In this document: positions 16,190 to 25,421 of the stretch, piece by piece
Position numbering within the stretch: position 1 is the first letter of the stretch
How the letters are laid out: each line of letters begins with the position of its first letter
Origin: Burkholderiales bacterium PBB6
GTDB taxonomy: Bacteria; Pseudomonadota; Gammaproteobacteria; Burkholderiales; Burkholderiaceae_C
DNA length: 64,000 bases
Direction: 5' to 3'
Assembly: GCA_002255925.1 (NCBI GenBank)
Contig: NKIH01000003.1
Coordinates: 310,001-374,000 of the forward strand
The notes under the pieces: generated by a model
What the model was told of the DNA's origin: nothing
Seen by the model: only the letters and a program-made list of their open reading frames with translations
Databases searched by the model: none
Position numbers and translations under genes: made by a program

Positions 16190-17737
16190 TCAGGCGGCCA
16201 GCCGGAAAACCTTCACCACGTCTGTCATCGAACGCGCTTGCGACTGCAGGCTGTCTGCGGCCGCCGCCGACTCCTCCACCAGGGCGGCGTTCTGCTGCGT
16301 CATCTGGTCGAGCTTGGCCACGGAGTCATTGACCTGGGCAATGCCTTGCGATTGCTGCTCGGCCGCAACAACGATCTCGCCAATGATGTCGGCCACGCGC
16401 TGAACCGATTGCACGATGTCGGACATGGTGGCGCCGGCGTTCCCCACCAGCGCACTGCCGGACTGCACTTTCTCGACGGAGCTGCCGATCAGTTGCTTGA
16501 TTTCCTTTGCCGCGGCGGCGCAGCGCTGCGCGAGGCTGCGCACCTCGCCAGCCACCACGGCAAAGCCTCGACCCTGCTCACCAGCGCGAGCGGCTTCCAC
16601 CGCCGCATTCAGCGCCAGGATGTTGGTCTGGAAGGCAATGCCGTCGATCACGCCGACGATGTCGGCAATCTGCTTCGAGCTGGCCGTGATCTCCCCCATC
16701 GTGGCCACCACGCGAGACACGACCTCGCCACCGCGTTGAGCCACGTCGGCCGCGCTGCTGGCCATCTGGCTGGCCTGGCGTGCCGAATCCGCTGATTGAC
16801 GCACCGTGCCGGTCAGCTCTTCCATGGCACTGGCCGTTTGCTGCAGGTTGCCGGCCGCCTGTTCGGTGCGGTTGGACAGATCCTGGTTGCCCGAGGCAAT
16901 CTCGGTGCTGGCGGTGGCGATGCTGTCACTGGAGGTTCGCACTTGACCCACCACGCGCTGCAGCGCACTTTGCATGTTCTGCAGCTGGCGCAGCAGCGGT
17001 ACGAATTCATCGCGGCCCTCAACGGGCACGGGTGTGCTGAGGTCACCTGCCGCAATTTGTGCGGCCACGTCACTGGCCTGGGCCACACGGCGCTGCATGC
17101 CGGCCGACAACTGCCACACCAGCCCGCCGAGCAGCAACAGCACTGCGGCGATCGAGCTGCCGAGGATGGTCTTGGTTTGACCCAACTCGGACGAGGTGCG
17201 TTGCTGCAGCTCACTCAGCAGCTGTTGTTCATAGGTGCGCAACGCAGCCGTGCTTTCCAGCAGAGCGTTGCGTGCGGGAATCAGCGTGGCCACCAGGTGG
17301 TCGAACGCGGCATCCTTCTGGCCTGCGCTGGTCAAGGCCAGATTGGCCTCACCGGCTTGCCAGAAAGCGGTGGTCCGGGATTCCAGTGCCGCCAGCAGCT
17401 CCTTGGCCTTTGGGTTTCTCACGTCGGCCTTGAGCCCGGTGATGGCGTCATCGATCAGCTTGCGCTTGGCGCTGATGTCGTCCGTCGTGGTCTTCAGGTC
17501 TTGCGGATTGCGCACCAGCATCGCGTGGCGCGCCTGCAGCGACACGCGGGTCACGTTCAATTCAATGGCTGCTGCGCGCGCCAGCTGGGGCAGCAAGCGG
17601 CCACTGGCGTCGGCCGTGGTGTCCATGATGGCGTTCACGTGGGACCACGTATAAGCCGCCGCCGCAATCAGCATAAGGGCCACGGCGCCCACTGCCATGC
17701 ACAGCGTGCGAATGAAGCCAAGTCGATCGATTCGCAT
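16190..17737 (-). CDS. Methyl-accepting chemotaxis protein
   Basis: This 515-residue chemoreceptor has TM1 at about residues 10-32, a four-helix-bundle type periplasmic domain of about 150 residues, and TM2 near 188-210 ([18 protein letters not shown]). A HAMP domain ([20 protein letters not shown]) precedes the signalling domain. The hairpin tip is [20 protein letters not shown] with [12 protein letters not shown]. No C-terminal pentapeptide for CheR/CheB docking is seen, since it ends FRLAA. ATG at 17737 is chosen because TM1 starts right after it. A sigma-28-like promoter lies about 35 bp upstream. The hybrid kinase gene is next in the same direction. Confidence 0.95.
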   Translation of the reverse strand: MRIDRLGFIRTLCMAVGAVALMLIAAAAYTWSHVNAIMDTTADASGRLLPQLARAAAIELNVTRVSLQARHAMLVRNPQDLKTTTDDISAKRKLIDDAITGLKADVRNPKAKELLAALESRTTAFWQAGEANLALTSAGQKDAAFDHLVATLIPARNALLESTAALRTYEQQLLSELQQRTSSELGQTKTILGSSIAAVLLLLGGLVWQLSAGMQRRVAQASDVAAQIAAGDLSTPVPVEGRDEFVPLLRQLQNMQSALQRVVGQVRTSSDSIATASTEIASGNQDLSNRTEQAAGNLQQTASAMEELTGTVRQSADSARQASQMASSAADVAQRGGEVVSRVVATMGEITASSKQIADIVGVIDGIAFQTNILALNAAVEAARAGEQGRGFAVVAGEVRSLAQRCAAAAKEIKQLIGSSVEKVQSGSALVGNAGATMSDIVQSVQRVADIIGEIVVAAEQQSQGIAQVNDSVAKLDQMTQQNAALVEESAAAADSLQSQARSMTDVVKVFRLAA

Positions 17738-17772
17738 GCTGGTAAGACCCTGTTGCACTGGACACAGCAAGG

Positions 17773-17799
17773 ACTTCGGCGGCCGTGCAGGCACCTTGA
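17773..17799 (-). promoter_or_regulatory. Candidate sigma-28 (FliA) promoter for the chemoreceptor
   Basis: On the reverse strand TCAAGGTG (17799-17792), an 11-bp spacer and GCCGAAGT (17780-17773) fit the flagellar sigma-28 pattern TCAAG...N11...GCCGA. The predicted start of transcription would fall about 25-30 bp before the ATG at 17737. Sigma-28 control is common for chemoreceptors. Confidence 0.5.
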
Positions 17800-17929
17800 G
17801 CCAGCCGAGGCCGCCGGCTTGACGTGCACACGCGGGCATTGCGACTTTCGTCACGGCGCAGTCAAGGCAGCGTGATGCTTCAAAGCCGATGCGCCCATCC
17901 GGGCAGCCACCTGCGGGGCGTGCACACCT

Positions 17930-18292
17930 TCAACCCGGCGCCGCCGGCAAGTCAGCACTGGCGATCAACCCGGCCAGCTGTCCGTCGCCGTAGGTGCGCA
18001 GCACCTGGGCCACCACCACCTGATAGCCCTTCAGCCAACTCGCCTGCCGGGCCTTGGCCTCCAGGTGAACGGGGTGGCGCATCAATGCCTGCAGCGCGTC
18101 CAGCGAGGCCCAGTAATAAACATTCGACACCAGCCCGGTGGCGGTGTTTTCCCATGACTCTTCGCCCAGATAGCCCGGCGTGGCCTTGGCTGCCGCGGCG
18201 ATGGCTTGATCGAGGCGATGGAACTCATCGTCCCACTCGCCCTTGGCGAAGATGAAAGTGGCGCTGTAGAGGGGCTGGGCGGAGCTCGTCAT
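17930..18292 (-). CDS. ABM-like (dimeric alpha-beta barrel) protein
   Basis: This 120-residue protein begins MTSSAQPLYSATFIFAKGEW and contains DEFHRLDQAIAAAAKATPG, YLGEESW and VSNVYYWASLDALQALMRHP. The pattern is that of antibiotic-biosynthesis-monooxygenase-like ferredoxin-fold proteins, in which the W..L..L..HP segment is typical. Function is unknown; some relatives bind haem or act as monooxygenases. The ATG at 18292 overlaps the stop of the upstream hydrolase gene by 4 bp, so the pair is cotranslated. Confidence 0.72.
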   Translation of the reverse strand: MTSSAQPLYSATFIFAKGEWDDEFHRLDQAIAAAAKATPGYLGEESWENTATGLVSNVYYWASLDALQALMRHPVHLEAKARQASWLKGYQVVVAQVLRTYGDGQLAGLIASADLPAAPG

Positions 18293-19089
18293 GGATGCGC
18301 CTTCGGGCAAACGTTCTGCTGCAGGAAGCCCAGCACCACCGCTTCGATGTTGTGCCGCAGCGCCTGCGGGCCGCCGTCGTGCATGTCGTTGTGCAAGGCG
18401 CCTGGCAGCGGCACCACGCAGGTGTGTGAGGCTGCCAGTTCAGTCGCACTCGGCAGCACACCGGCATCGGCCACCTGATCGGCACTGCGCAGGGTCAAGG
18501 TGCGCGGTGTGGCCGTGCGCGGCAGGGGGAAGCGGCGGTGGTCCAGCGTGATGAGCGCCGAGACCTGCGCGGGATGCTCGCGCGCAAACCAGGCGGAAAT
18601 GTCGCCGCCGTTGGAGTGGCCGATCAGCACCACCTGCTGCCACTGGTAGGCCGGCCAGGTCTGCGGCAGCGTCTTGAGCAGGAAGCCCAGCGTGTCAGCG
18701 CCCTGGCGCCAGAACGGGGCGCGCACCACCTGCACGTCGCCCGTGGTCGGAATCGGCGTGTCGCCGGGCAACTCCATCTGCACGCCCACCACCAGGTAAC
18801 CCGCCCGGTTCAAGGCCCGGGCCAGAAAGCCGTAGCCATCGGCTGAGCCGCCGTAACCCGGGCTGATGAAGGCCACCGGACAGTCTCCGCGCGGCAGGCA
18901 GGCTAAGCCCGCCGCGGGGCGGTACACCGCCAGAGGCACCGCGCGTTGGCGGGAAGCGTCTTGCAGGGTGAGGCGTTCTACGGCGGGGGCCTGAGATTCG
19001 TCATGCGACGCAGCCCCGGACATGCCGGGTTGCAGCGCGAAACCAGCCAGGCTGATCACCACAGTCAGACGTCTGATTCGAAATGTCAT
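18289..19089 (-). CDS. Exported alpha/beta hydrolase
   Basis: This 266-residue protein has a signal peptide (RLTVVISLAGFALQPGMSGA) and a serine-hydrolase core. It shows the oxyanion region VAFISPGYGGSADGYGFLA, the nucleophile elbow GHSNGG and a late catalytic His in LPGALHNDMHDG. The YGG-S/ADGYGFLARALN region resembles platelet-activating-factor acetylhydrolase/chlorophyllase-like enzymes. The substrate cannot be assigned. ATG at 19089 has GGAG 5 bp upstream. It is coupled by ATGA to the ABM-like gene downstream. Confidence 0.82.
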   Translation of the reverse strand: MTFRIRRLTVVISLAGFALQPGMSGAASHDESQAPAVERLTLQDASRQRAVPLAVYRPAAGLACLPRGDCPVAFISPGYGGSADGYGFLARALNRAGYLVVGVQMELPGDTPIPTTGDVQVVRAPFWRQGADTLGFLLKTLPQTWPAYQWQQVVLIGHSNGGDISAWFAREHPAQVSALITLDHRRFPLPRTATPRTLTLRSADQVADAGVLPSATELAASHTCVVPLPGALHNDMHDGGPQALRHNIEAVVLGFLQQNVCPKAHP

Positions 19090-19128
19090 GTCACTCCTGC
19101 ATACATTGCAAAGGCCTCGAAGGCACAT

Positions 19129-19710
19129 TCACCCTCGACGGACCAACAGCGAGACCACCAGACCCAAGCCATGCATGGGTCGGCACGCCAGCTCAAATCG
19201 CGTCCGGCCTGTCTCCGACCACCATTCAGAGTCATACGGCTTGAGCCGCGGCTCCGGACCCGACGCACTCACATCACGCCATTGCTTCATGCCCAACCTT
19301 TGCGCAAGTGCCTGCTCCAGCGTCCGGCATTGAGCAACCACGTCTTCCGGCTCGCCTGACCACGATGTCACATCGAACAGCTCCGTCTCAACGAGCCGGC
19401 CCGTCGACTTGCTCAAGCGGAAAGTGAGCACGAAGGCGCGGCCAGCCAACTGGTAGGGGGAGAGGGTGTATGCCTCGCAGGCCATGTCCCGCTCATCATC
19501 GGCCTGTCGGGCCCATTCGCGGCAGGGCTGCACCCTCAGGTCAGGAAACCGTTGATGAAGATCGCTTGCCGTACTGCCCCAGAGCGCAGGCTCCAGCGCA
19601 TCGCCGCGCTCTGCGGCATGCGCCGGGGCGGCAGCGATGCAGGCACAGGCCATCCAGGCCGCAAGAATGCGTGCGTTGCCAGACACGCGCAGCCATTCAG
19701 ATCGGCGCAT
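19129..19710 (-). CDS. Secreted protein of unknown function
   Basis: This 193-residue protein has a clear signal peptide (ILAAWMACACIAAAPAHAAE) and a mature part with repeated Cys (VQPCREWA, MACEAY, AQCRTLEQAL, LACRPM), suggesting disulfides. It starts LEPALWGSTASDLHQRFP, a pattern like small periplasmic proteins of unknown role. The ATG at 19710 overlaps the upstream VOC gene stop by 14 bp. A longer open frame reading through the VOC gene in another frame is not credible. It was not recognised as a named family. Confidence 0.68.
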   Translation of the reverse strand: MRRSEWLRVSGNARILAAWMACACIAAAPAHAAERGDALEPALWGSTASDLHQRFPDLRVQPCREWARQADDERDMACEAYTLSPYQLAGRAFVLTFRLSKSTGRLVETELFDVTSWSGEPEDVVAQCRTLEQALAQRLGMKQWRDVSASGPEPRLKPYDSEWWSETGRTRFELACRPMHGLGLVVSLLVRRG

Positions 19711-20074
19711 TGATGACCACCTCCACATGGTGTCCGTCCGGGTCGATGAGGAATGCGGCATAGTAGTGCGCGCCGTAATGCGGCCTTGGCCCGGGTGGGC
19801 CGTTGCACTGGCCACCGGCCACCAGCGCAGCGGCATGTGCGGCGTCCACCGCGCCACGATCAGGCGCAGCAAAGGCCAGATGAAAACCCGGGCCGGGCGC
19901 CACGGCCTCAGGCCGACATTTGATGCAGAACTTGTCCTTGCCGTCTTCCACGCCGTAGCCAATCGCGGTGCTGTCTTCAAATACACGGCGAAAGCCCAAG
20001 GCGCCCAGCAGCGCATCAAAAAAGGCGGCGCTGCGCTGCAGGTCGGCCACGGCGAAGGACAGGTGGTGAAGCAT
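19697..20074 (-). CDS. VOC-superfamily (glyoxalase-like) protein
   Basis: This 125-residue single-domain protein begins MLHHLSFAVADLQRSAAFFD and ends HYYAAFLIDPDGHHVEVVIN. These are the betaalphabetabetabeta repeats and metal-ligand His/Glu positions of vicinal-oxygen-chelate enzymes. It belongs to the same subgroup as the protein at 46173-46547 (shared HYYAAF.I.PDGH segment). The substrate is unknown. It is usually annotated as glyoxalase/bleomycin-resistance-like, but a resistance role is not implied. Confidence 0.87.
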   Translation of the reverse strand: MLHHLSFAVADLQRSAAFFDALLGALGFRRVFEDSTAIGYGVEDGKDKFCIKCRPEAVAPGPGFHLAFAAPDRGAVDAAHAAALVAGGQCNGPPGPRPHYGAHYYAAFLIDPDGHHVEVVINAPI

Positions 20075-20129
20075 GGTGCGGAGTGGTTTTCAGTTGCGGT
20101 GACAAGCCATGGCGCTGCCATTCACGCCT

Positions 20130-20456
20130 TCATGCCGCCGGCAAATGCTGGTCGACCTTGGCGTGCAGCAGCTTGACGAGCGCCTGGTCCATGAACCGGT
20201 AGTTGTCAGGGATGTTGAGGCAGATCACGCGCTGATCACGAAGGTGCTGGCGAAACGTATCGGACAGCTTGGCCTTGTGCTGGCGCTCCATCACGAAGAT
20301 CAGATCGGCCCACTCGACCAGTTCGGGCGTGCACGGGTTCTCCGCGCCACGGTTCAAGCCCGCCGATGCACACACGATGCCCGGATGGGCAGCAAACACC
20401 TCCTCGGCCGTCGGGCTGCGCCAGCGGTTCATGCTGCACAGGAACAAGACGTTCAT
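20130..20456 (-). CDS. LMW protein-tyrosine-phosphatase-like protein (COG4551 type)
   Basis: This 108-residue protein opens MNVLFLCSMNRWRSPTAE, the P-loop CX5RS of low-molecular-weight phosphatases (Cys8, Arg14). It later carries LNIPDNYRFMD, where the IPD Asp is a plausible general acid. It is shorter than arsenate reductases or Wzb-type phosphatases (about 145 residues) and matches the compact COG4551 group. The substrate is unknown. Its start overlaps the upstream acetyltransferase stop by 4 bp, so the two are coupled. Confidence 0.8.
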   Translation of the reverse strand: MNVLFLCSMNRWRSPTAEEVFAAHPGIVCASAGLNRGAENPCTPELVEWADLIFVMERQHKAKLSDTFRQHLRDQRVICLNIPDNYRFMDQALVKLLHAKVDQHLPAA

Positions 20457-21064
20457 GCGCTGGCCGCCGGATCAAGCGATGGGGCACCAGCGCCCAGCGA
20501 GCGAGCCATGAAGCGCCAGTGCGGATGCAGCTCGGCCGGCACCTCGGTGCCCGGGTAGGCCGCAGCATCGACAAAGCCATGCCGCTCATACAGGCGATGG
20601 GCGCCTTGCATGAACTGCGCGGAATCCAGGCACACCCGTTGGTAGCCAAGCATTGAGGCATCAGCCAGCAAGCGCTGCATCAGCTGGCTGGCCAGCGCCT
20701 GGCCGCGAAACGCCGGGCGGATGTAGACGCGCTTGATTTCGGCGACGCCTTGGCTCAGCTTACCCAGGTCGCGCAGGCCGCCCATGCCGGCCCACTGCCA
20801 GTCGGGTGAATCATCGGATGCGCCTGCAGATGCACCCCGCACACGCAGCAGGTAGAAGCGGCCAGCGGGCGGCTTGCAGCCACACAGCTCGTCGATGCCT
20901 GCACGCACATGCGCCTCCACCGACTGGCCGATGAGCGTGTGCACGCTCACGCCCAAGAGCGCAGCCAGCTCTTCAAACACCCAGGTGAGGTAGGCCACGT
21001 TCAGCTCGACCAGAGGCTCCCGGTGAACGTCGACATCGGCGGCGATGAATTCAAGAGTGCGCAT
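20453..21064 (-). CDS. GNAT-family N-acetyltransferase
   Basis: This 203-residue protein has the GNAT core in its middle and C-terminal half. The acetyl-CoA loop motif is VYIRPAFRGQALASQLMQRL, followed by ASMLGYQRVCLDS and MQGAHRLYERHGFVDAAAYP. The N-terminal 60 residues (VELNVAYLTWVFEELAALLG) are typical of the YitI/PA4866-like subgroup that scores well with small-molecule acetyltransferases. The substrate is unknown. It is translationally coupled to the phosphatase-like gene. Confidence 0.85.
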   Translation of the reverse strand: MRTLEFIAADVDVHREPLVELNVAYLTWVFEELAALLGVSVHTLIGQSVEAHVRAGIDELCGCKPPAGRFYLLRVRGASAGASDDSPDWQWAGMGGLRDLGKLSQGVAEIKRVYIRPAFRGQALASQLMQRLLADASMLGYQRVCLDSAQFMQGAHRLYERHGFVDAAAYPGTEVPAELHPHWRFMARSLGAGAPSLDPAASA

Positions 21065-21070
21065 CCAGGC

Positions 21071-21535
21071 TCACTGCGGGGTGCGCGCACCGCCCGCCTG
21101 GCCCAGGCGCACGGTCAGCGTCGCCTTGTAATCAGACGGCGAGACACGGCCGGCCTGCAGGGGGCGCGGCTCCAGCGTCATGAGCTGAAAGCCATGGGCA
21201 CCCACCTGAACAACGTTGCGCGCGGGCGTCGAGCCGCTCCAGGGCAGCACCACCACCTGCGGCTGCAGCGAGCCGCCGGTGACCCAGAAAAACGCCTGCG
21301 CTTCGCCAGCCCAGGCACATTGCACATCGGCCGGGCAGCGGCTGTCGCGGTAGCCAACGAACTGGATGTTGAGGGTGGACGACGGCACGGTGGCCTGCGC
21401 CTGGAAGGCCAGCGTCAGGGTCTGCTCAGGGCCGGCTTTGGGCGCCACGTCGGCAGCCAGGCCAGATGCCGACGCCACGGCCCAAAAGGAAGCAACGAAG
21501 GTTCGGGCGAGCCCGTGGTGCAAGCGTGCGTTCAT
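21071..21535 (-). CDS. Secreted protein with SRCP..CAWAGEA motif, unknown
   Basis: This 154-residue protein has a signal peptide (TFVASFWAVASASGLAADV) and a beta-rich mature domain. It contains YRDSRCPADVQCAWAGEAQ, a motif recurring in small uncharacterised bacterial periplasmic proteins, probably with a disulfide between the two Cys. It ends YKATLTVRLGQAG. ATG at 21535 gives the proper signal peptide, whereas the longer open frame starts upstream without one. No function can be assigned. Confidence 0.65.
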   Translation of the reverse strand: MNARLHHGLARTFVASFWAVASASGLAADVAPKAGPEQTLTLAFQAQATVPSSTLNIQFVGYRDSRCPADVQCAWAGEAQAFFWVTGGSLQPQVVVLPWSGSTPARNVVQVGAHGFQLMTLEPRPLQAGRVSPSDYKATLTVRLGQAGGARTPQ

Positions 21536-21584
21536 GGGTTTGCCTTCACAAAATGGCCAGGTGCTGGAGGTAAATGGTTCGAGG

Positions 21585-21983
21585 TCATGCCGGCCGCGAC
21601 TGCGTGCCTTCACCCAGGGTGATGTGCAGCATGCGGCACGGTGTGCTGGCCTTGGCGGTGTGCCAAACGCCCTTCGGAATGAGCACGGCGCCGCGGCCGG
21701 TCACCCGCTGCAGGTGCAAGCCTTCAGGCAGCTCCAGGTGCAAGGTCACGTCCCCTTCGAGCAGGTAGACGAACTCGTCGGCCTGGGGGTGCATTTCCCA
21801 GTTGGGCCAATCGGCGCTGAAGGCGTATTCCGACACCATCCAGCTCCGGCCGGCAGCGTCCAGCGCGGCCTCGGGCTGGCCCCAGAAAGCATCGCCACCG
21901 GGCACCGGCACAGCCGCACCATTTGCCCCCAGCAACACATAATCGGCGGCCGGATCAAGCGGCCTGGACAACTCGGGAACCAT
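21585..21983 (-). CDS. Single-domain cupin protein
   Basis: This 132-residue protein has the cupin metal-site motifs: PNWEMHPQADEFVYLLEGDV (His, Glu of motif 1) and GRGAVLIPKGVWHTAKAS (His of motif 2). The size fits a mono-cupin. These proteins range from isomerases to small-molecule sensors, so no substrate can be stated. It is preceded by other small-enzyme genes on the same strand. Confidence 0.85.
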   Translation of the reverse strand: MVPELSRPLDPAADYVLLGANGAAVPVPGGDAFWGQPEAALDAAGRSWMVSEYAFSADWPNWEMHPQADEFVYLLEGDVTLHLELPEGLHLQRVTGRGAVLIPKGVWHTAKASTPCRMLHITLGEGTQSRPA

Positions 21984-22056
21984 GCTTGCCTCCAGTCATT
22001 CGCACCGCATTATTGCGATGCTCGCCAACAGGCTGACAACCCCAAGGTCGGTGCCT

Positions 22057-22971
22057 TCACTTGCGGCGGGGCAAGGCCCACACCAGCCCCTGGGTGATGA
22101 GCCGCGGGAAGACCGTGGCGTGGTCTTCGCCGTCCAGCACCGTGGCCTTCACGTCCAGACCGGCTGGCTGCTGCTTGCGCAGCGCGGCCACGTAGCGGTT
22201 CGTCTGTCCCACCATGTCTTCGTTGTCGGGATGCGCGCGGCTCGGCTGCTCCAGGCCGCCCACGTAGAACCGCACCTTGGCGCTGATCGGCGGCTGGCCA
22301 GGGGCACGCTGGCGCAAGGCCTTGAAGGGGTGTTCGTCATCGAACCACAGCGACGGGCTGCCCAGAATGAAATGGCTGAACAGACCGGGTCTGTCCAGCA
22401 TCGCCTGCACACCCAGCAGGCCGCCGTAGGAATGGCCCACGAAGACGCGGCGGGCGGGGTCGGTGCGGTAGCGGCGGTCTACCAGCGGCAACACGTCCTG
22501 CGCCAGAAAGTCGAGGTAGGCAGCGCTCTGGCCGTACACGCTGTCGCCGGGACGACGGTCTGACAAGCGCTCGGTGGGTGTGTAGTCGCGGTTGCGGCTG
22601 ACCACTCCGCTCTCGCCCTTGGCATAACTCAGCCCCACCAGAATGAAAGCCTCCAGGCCGACGCCGTGGCGATCCACCCGGCCGGCAATCGCGCGCATCA
22701 AGGGGAAGGCGTACGGCGCGTCCGTCACGTACACCACCGGGTACCGCTGGGTGGAGGTGGCGTAGTCGGCGGGCAGGCTGACGTAGATCTCGTAGTCGCG
22801 CTTGAGGCGCGGCGCCGGTGTGGCTACCACCTCGGTGTTTTCAAGCGTGTAGGGCACCGGCGCTGCGGGCGCGGGTGCGGCGGCAGCAGCCGATGACACT
22901 GCCAATGACGCTGCGGCGGCAAACAGCCATGCGCCAGGGCGCGAACGGGAAACAGGGGAACAGGCGGGCAT
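22057..22971 (-). CDS. Exported esterase of the EsteraseD/IroE type
   Basis: This 304-residue protein has a signal peptide (AWLFAAAASLAVSSAAAAAP) and a serine hydrolase domain. It shows LKRDYEIYVSLPADYATS, YPVVYVTDAPYAFP, the nucleophile elbow GHSYGGLLG, ILGSPSLWFDDE and a late GEDHATVFP catalytic His. This is the pattern of the Esterase (PF00756) family, which includes siderophore esterases and S-formylglutathione hydrolase. Being exported, it may hydrolyse siderophore-like or other esters. No iron-uptake genes lie nearby. ATG at 22971 is picked for its signal peptide. Confidence 0.82.
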   Translation of the reverse strand: MPACSPVSRSRPGAWLFAAAASLAVSSAAAAAPAPAAPVPYTLENTEVVATPAPRLKRDYEIYVSLPADYATSTQRYPVVYVTDAPYAFPLMRAIAGRVDRHGVGLEAFILVGLSYAKGESGVVSRNRDYTPTERLSDRRPGDSVYGQSAAYLDFLAQDVLPLVDRRYRTDPARRVFVGHSYGGLLGVQAMLDRPGLFSHFILGSPSLWFDDEHPFKALRQRAPGQPPISAKVRFYVGGLEQPSRAHPDNEDMVGQTNRYVAALRKQQPAGLDVKATVLDGEDHATVFPRLITQGLVWALPRRK

Positions 22972-23110
22972 GAACGAAGGCGCGGGCCAGGGGGGCGTCT
23001 GAGGGCCTTGATTCTGCCCATGTCTGTTGGGCACATCCTTTGGCCAGAACCTTTGGCCACAACCCTTTGCCACCTCGGTTGGGCCTCTCCCAGCTCAACA
23101 GCAACCCGCG

Positions 23111-23989
23111 CTAGCGATCCGGCCCGGTCAGCGCAAAGGTCGGCGCAGTGCCCGTCAGCCGAGCCTCATCACCCCACGGCGTGCTTTCGTCCTTCAGGGC
23201 CACGCCGGTCAAGCGCCGGGCCCTAGCCTCGTCAAGCAGGAAACCCAGACGGTGCGCGGCAGCCTCGAAGCCCAGCCCCTCGGGCCGCACGTTGGAGATG
23301 CAGTTGCGCTCCGCATCACTGCGGCCGGGCTGCGGCGCCCAGGTGAGATAGATGCCCAGGCTGTCGGGCGAACTCAAGCCCGGCCGCTCGCCGATGAGCA
23401 CCACCACGATGCTGGCGCCCAGCAGGCCGCCCACATCGTCGCCCACCGCCACACGGCCCTGCCGCACGATGGACACCGGCGCCACCCGCCAGGGCGATGG
23501 CGACTGGGCCAGACGCGCCATCACGGCCTGCAGCACCGGTGCGGCGTGGCGTTGCACGGCCAGCGCAGACAGGCCGTCGACCACCACAAAGGCGATGTCG
23601 TGACGCCAGCCAGGCGCTGTGGCATCACCCTTCCCGTCCTCGGTCGCAACGCATGAAGCGGCAGAAGCCTGGCCCAGCAACAACTCGCGCGAGGGCTTGT
23701 CGAGCCGGCGGCCCAGATCAGGGCGCTGCAGGTAGGTGGCGCGGTCGGCCGCAGCGCTGTGCAGGGCCATCGTGCTGTGGCCTTGCGCCTGCAGTACCTC
23801 CGCCAGCACGGCGGTGTCGAGTGGCGTGTGCACGGCATCACGCGCCTGGGCATGGGCCAGCTGAAATTCCAGCATCTGCGCCGTGGGCAGGCTGACTCCC
23901 GCACGGCCCAGGCCGATGCGTGCCGGCGTGTGCGCGCGCAGCACCGACCAGGGGTTGGGCGTGACGGTGGGGCGGTGTTGATCGCTCAT
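23111..23989 (-). CDS. eutC: Ethanolamine ammonia-lyase, light chain
   Basis: EutC is the small subunit of the adenosylcobalamin-dependent enzyme that deaminates ethanolamine to acetaldehyde and ammonia. The 292 residues include [34 protein letters not shown] and the cobalamin-contacting region [10 protein letters not shown]. They continue with [22 protein letters not shown] and end in the family's [12 protein letters not shown] segment. It overlaps eutB by 4 bp. No EutA reactivase gene is adjacent. Confidence 0.96.
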   Translation of the reverse strand: MSDQHRPTVTPNPWSVLRAHTPARIGLGRAGVSLPTAQMLEFQLAHAQARDAVHTPLDTAVLAEVLQAQGHSTMALHSAAADRATYLQRPDLGRRLDKPSRELLLGQASAASCVATEDGKGDATAPGWRHDIAFVVVDGLSALAVQRHAAPVLQAVMARLAQSPSPWRVAPVSIVRQGRVAVGDDVGGLLGASIVVVLIGERPGLSSPDSLGIYLTWAPQPGRSDAERNCISNVRPEGLGFEAAAHRLGFLLDEARARRLTGVALKDESTPWGDEARLTGTAPTFALTGPDR

Positions 23990-25389
23990 GGCAGCAGGCG
24001 CGCGAATTGCGGTGGCATGTGTGCGGCCAGGCGGGCCAAGGCGCCGGGCTCGAACACGCCCACCTGCTCCAGCCAGCGCAAAAACTCGGGCGCCGGTTGC
24101 AGGCCCAGCACGCGGCGGGCGTAGAGCGCGTCGTGGAACGACGTGGTCTGGTAGTTCAGCATCACGTCGTCCGAGCCCGGAATGCCCATGATGAAGCTGC
24201 AGCCCGCCACGCCCAGCACGGTGAGCAGCACGTCCATGTCGTTCTGGTCGGCCTGCGCGTGGTTGGTGTAGCAGATGTCGCAGCCCATCGGCAGGCCGAG
24301 CAGCTTGCCGCAGAAGTGGTCTTCCAGGCCGGCGCGGATGATCTGCTTGCCGTCGTACAGATACTCGGGGCCGATGAAGCCGACCACGGTGTTCACCAGC
24401 AGCGGCTTGAAGCGCCGCGCCACCGCATAGGCCCGCGCTTCCAGCGTTTGTTGGTCACAGCCGTGGTGGCCGCCGGCCGACAGCGCACTGCCCTGCCCGG
24501 TCTCGAAATACATCACGTGCTCGCCGCGCTCGCCGGTGTCGTCGAACACCGCGCCGCGTTGCAATGACAGCGCTGCAGCCTGTCCCTCGGACAGCACCGC
24601 CAGATCAATGCCAAAGCCACGGTTGGCCGCCTCGGTGCCGGCAATGGACTGGAACACCAGGTCCACTGGCGCGCCGCGCTCGATGGCCTGGATGGTGTTG
24701 GTGACGTGGGTGAGCACGCAGCTCTGCGTGGGGATGCCGTAGCGCTGGATCACCGCGTCCATCATCTGCAGCAACTGGATGACCTGCGGCACGTTGTCGG
24801 TGGCGGGGTTGATGCCGATGACCGCGTCGCCGCTGCCGTAGAGCAAGCCGTCGAGCAGGCTGGCGGCGATGCCGGCACTGTCGTCGGTGGGGTGGTTGGG
24901 CTGCAGCCGGGTGGAGAGCCGCCCGGCCAGCCCGATGGTGTTGCGAAAGCGGGTGACCACGCGGCACCTGCGGGCCACCGCGATCAGATCCTGGTTGCGC
25001 GAGACCTTGCTGACCGCCGCCACCATCTCGGGCGTCAGCCCGGGGGCCAGTGCGGCCAGCGCCGCCTCATCGGCGTCGTCGCCCAACAGCCATTCACGCA
25101 GGCCACCCACGGTGAGGTGGGCCACCGGTGCGAAGGCGGCGGCGTCATGGGTGTCGATGATGAGACGCGTGACCTCGTCGTCCTCATATGGCACCACGCT
25201 CTGGTTGAGGAAGGTGCGCAGCGGCAGATCGGCCAGGGCCATCTGCGCGGCCACGCGCTCAGCCGCTGAGCCTGCCGCCACGCCGGCGAGCAGATCGCCG
25301 CTGCGCTCGGGGCTGGCCTGGGCCATCAGCGTGCGCAGGTCATCGAAGCGGTACACCTGCCCCGCCACGGTGTGGACGAAAGAACTCAT
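23986..25389 (-). CDS. eutB: Ethanolamine ammonia-lyase, heavy chain
   Basis: EutB is the catalytic TIM-barrel subunit. Its 467 residues match the family length and include [54 protein letters not shown] and [17 protein letters not shown]. Ethanolamine is bound through conserved Glu/Asp residues in this barrel and B12 is held with EutC. It lies in an operon order permease-eutB-eutC with a 32-bp gap to the permease and a 4-bp overlap to eutC. No shell proteins are present, so acetaldehyde would be handled in the cytosol. Confidence 0.97.
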   Translation of the reverse strand: MSSFVHTVAGQVYRFDDLRTLMAQASPERSGDLLAGVAAGSAAERVAAQMALADLPLRTFLNQSVVPYEDDEVTRLIIDTHDAAAFAPVAHLTVGGLREWLLGDDADEAALAALAPGLTPEMVAAVSKVSRNQDLIAVARRCRVVTRFRNTIGLAGRLSTRLQPNHPTDDSAGIAASLLDGLLYGSGDAVIGINPATDNVPQVIQLLQMMDAVIQRYGIPTQSCVLTHVTNTIQAIERGAPVDLVFQSIAGTEAANRGFGIDLAVLSEGQAAALSLQRGAVFDDTGERGEHVMYFETGQGSALSAGGHHGCDQQTLEARAYAVARRFKPLLVNTVVGFIGPEYLYDGKQIIRAGLEDHFCGKLLGLPMGCDICYTNHAQADQNDMDVLLTVLGVAGCSFIMGIPGSDDVMLNYQTTSFHDALYARRVLGLQPAPEFLRWLEQVGVFEPGALARLAAHMPPQFARLLP

Positions 25390-25421
25390 GCGTGCTCAGC
25401 CTTGTTGCGGGTGGCCCGGTC

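Noticed and set aside
19711..20121. Long leftward frame running from the 19129 gene through the VOC gene
   Set aside because: The VOC protein in another frame is clearly real, and the signal peptide at 19710 marks the true start of the 19129 gene.
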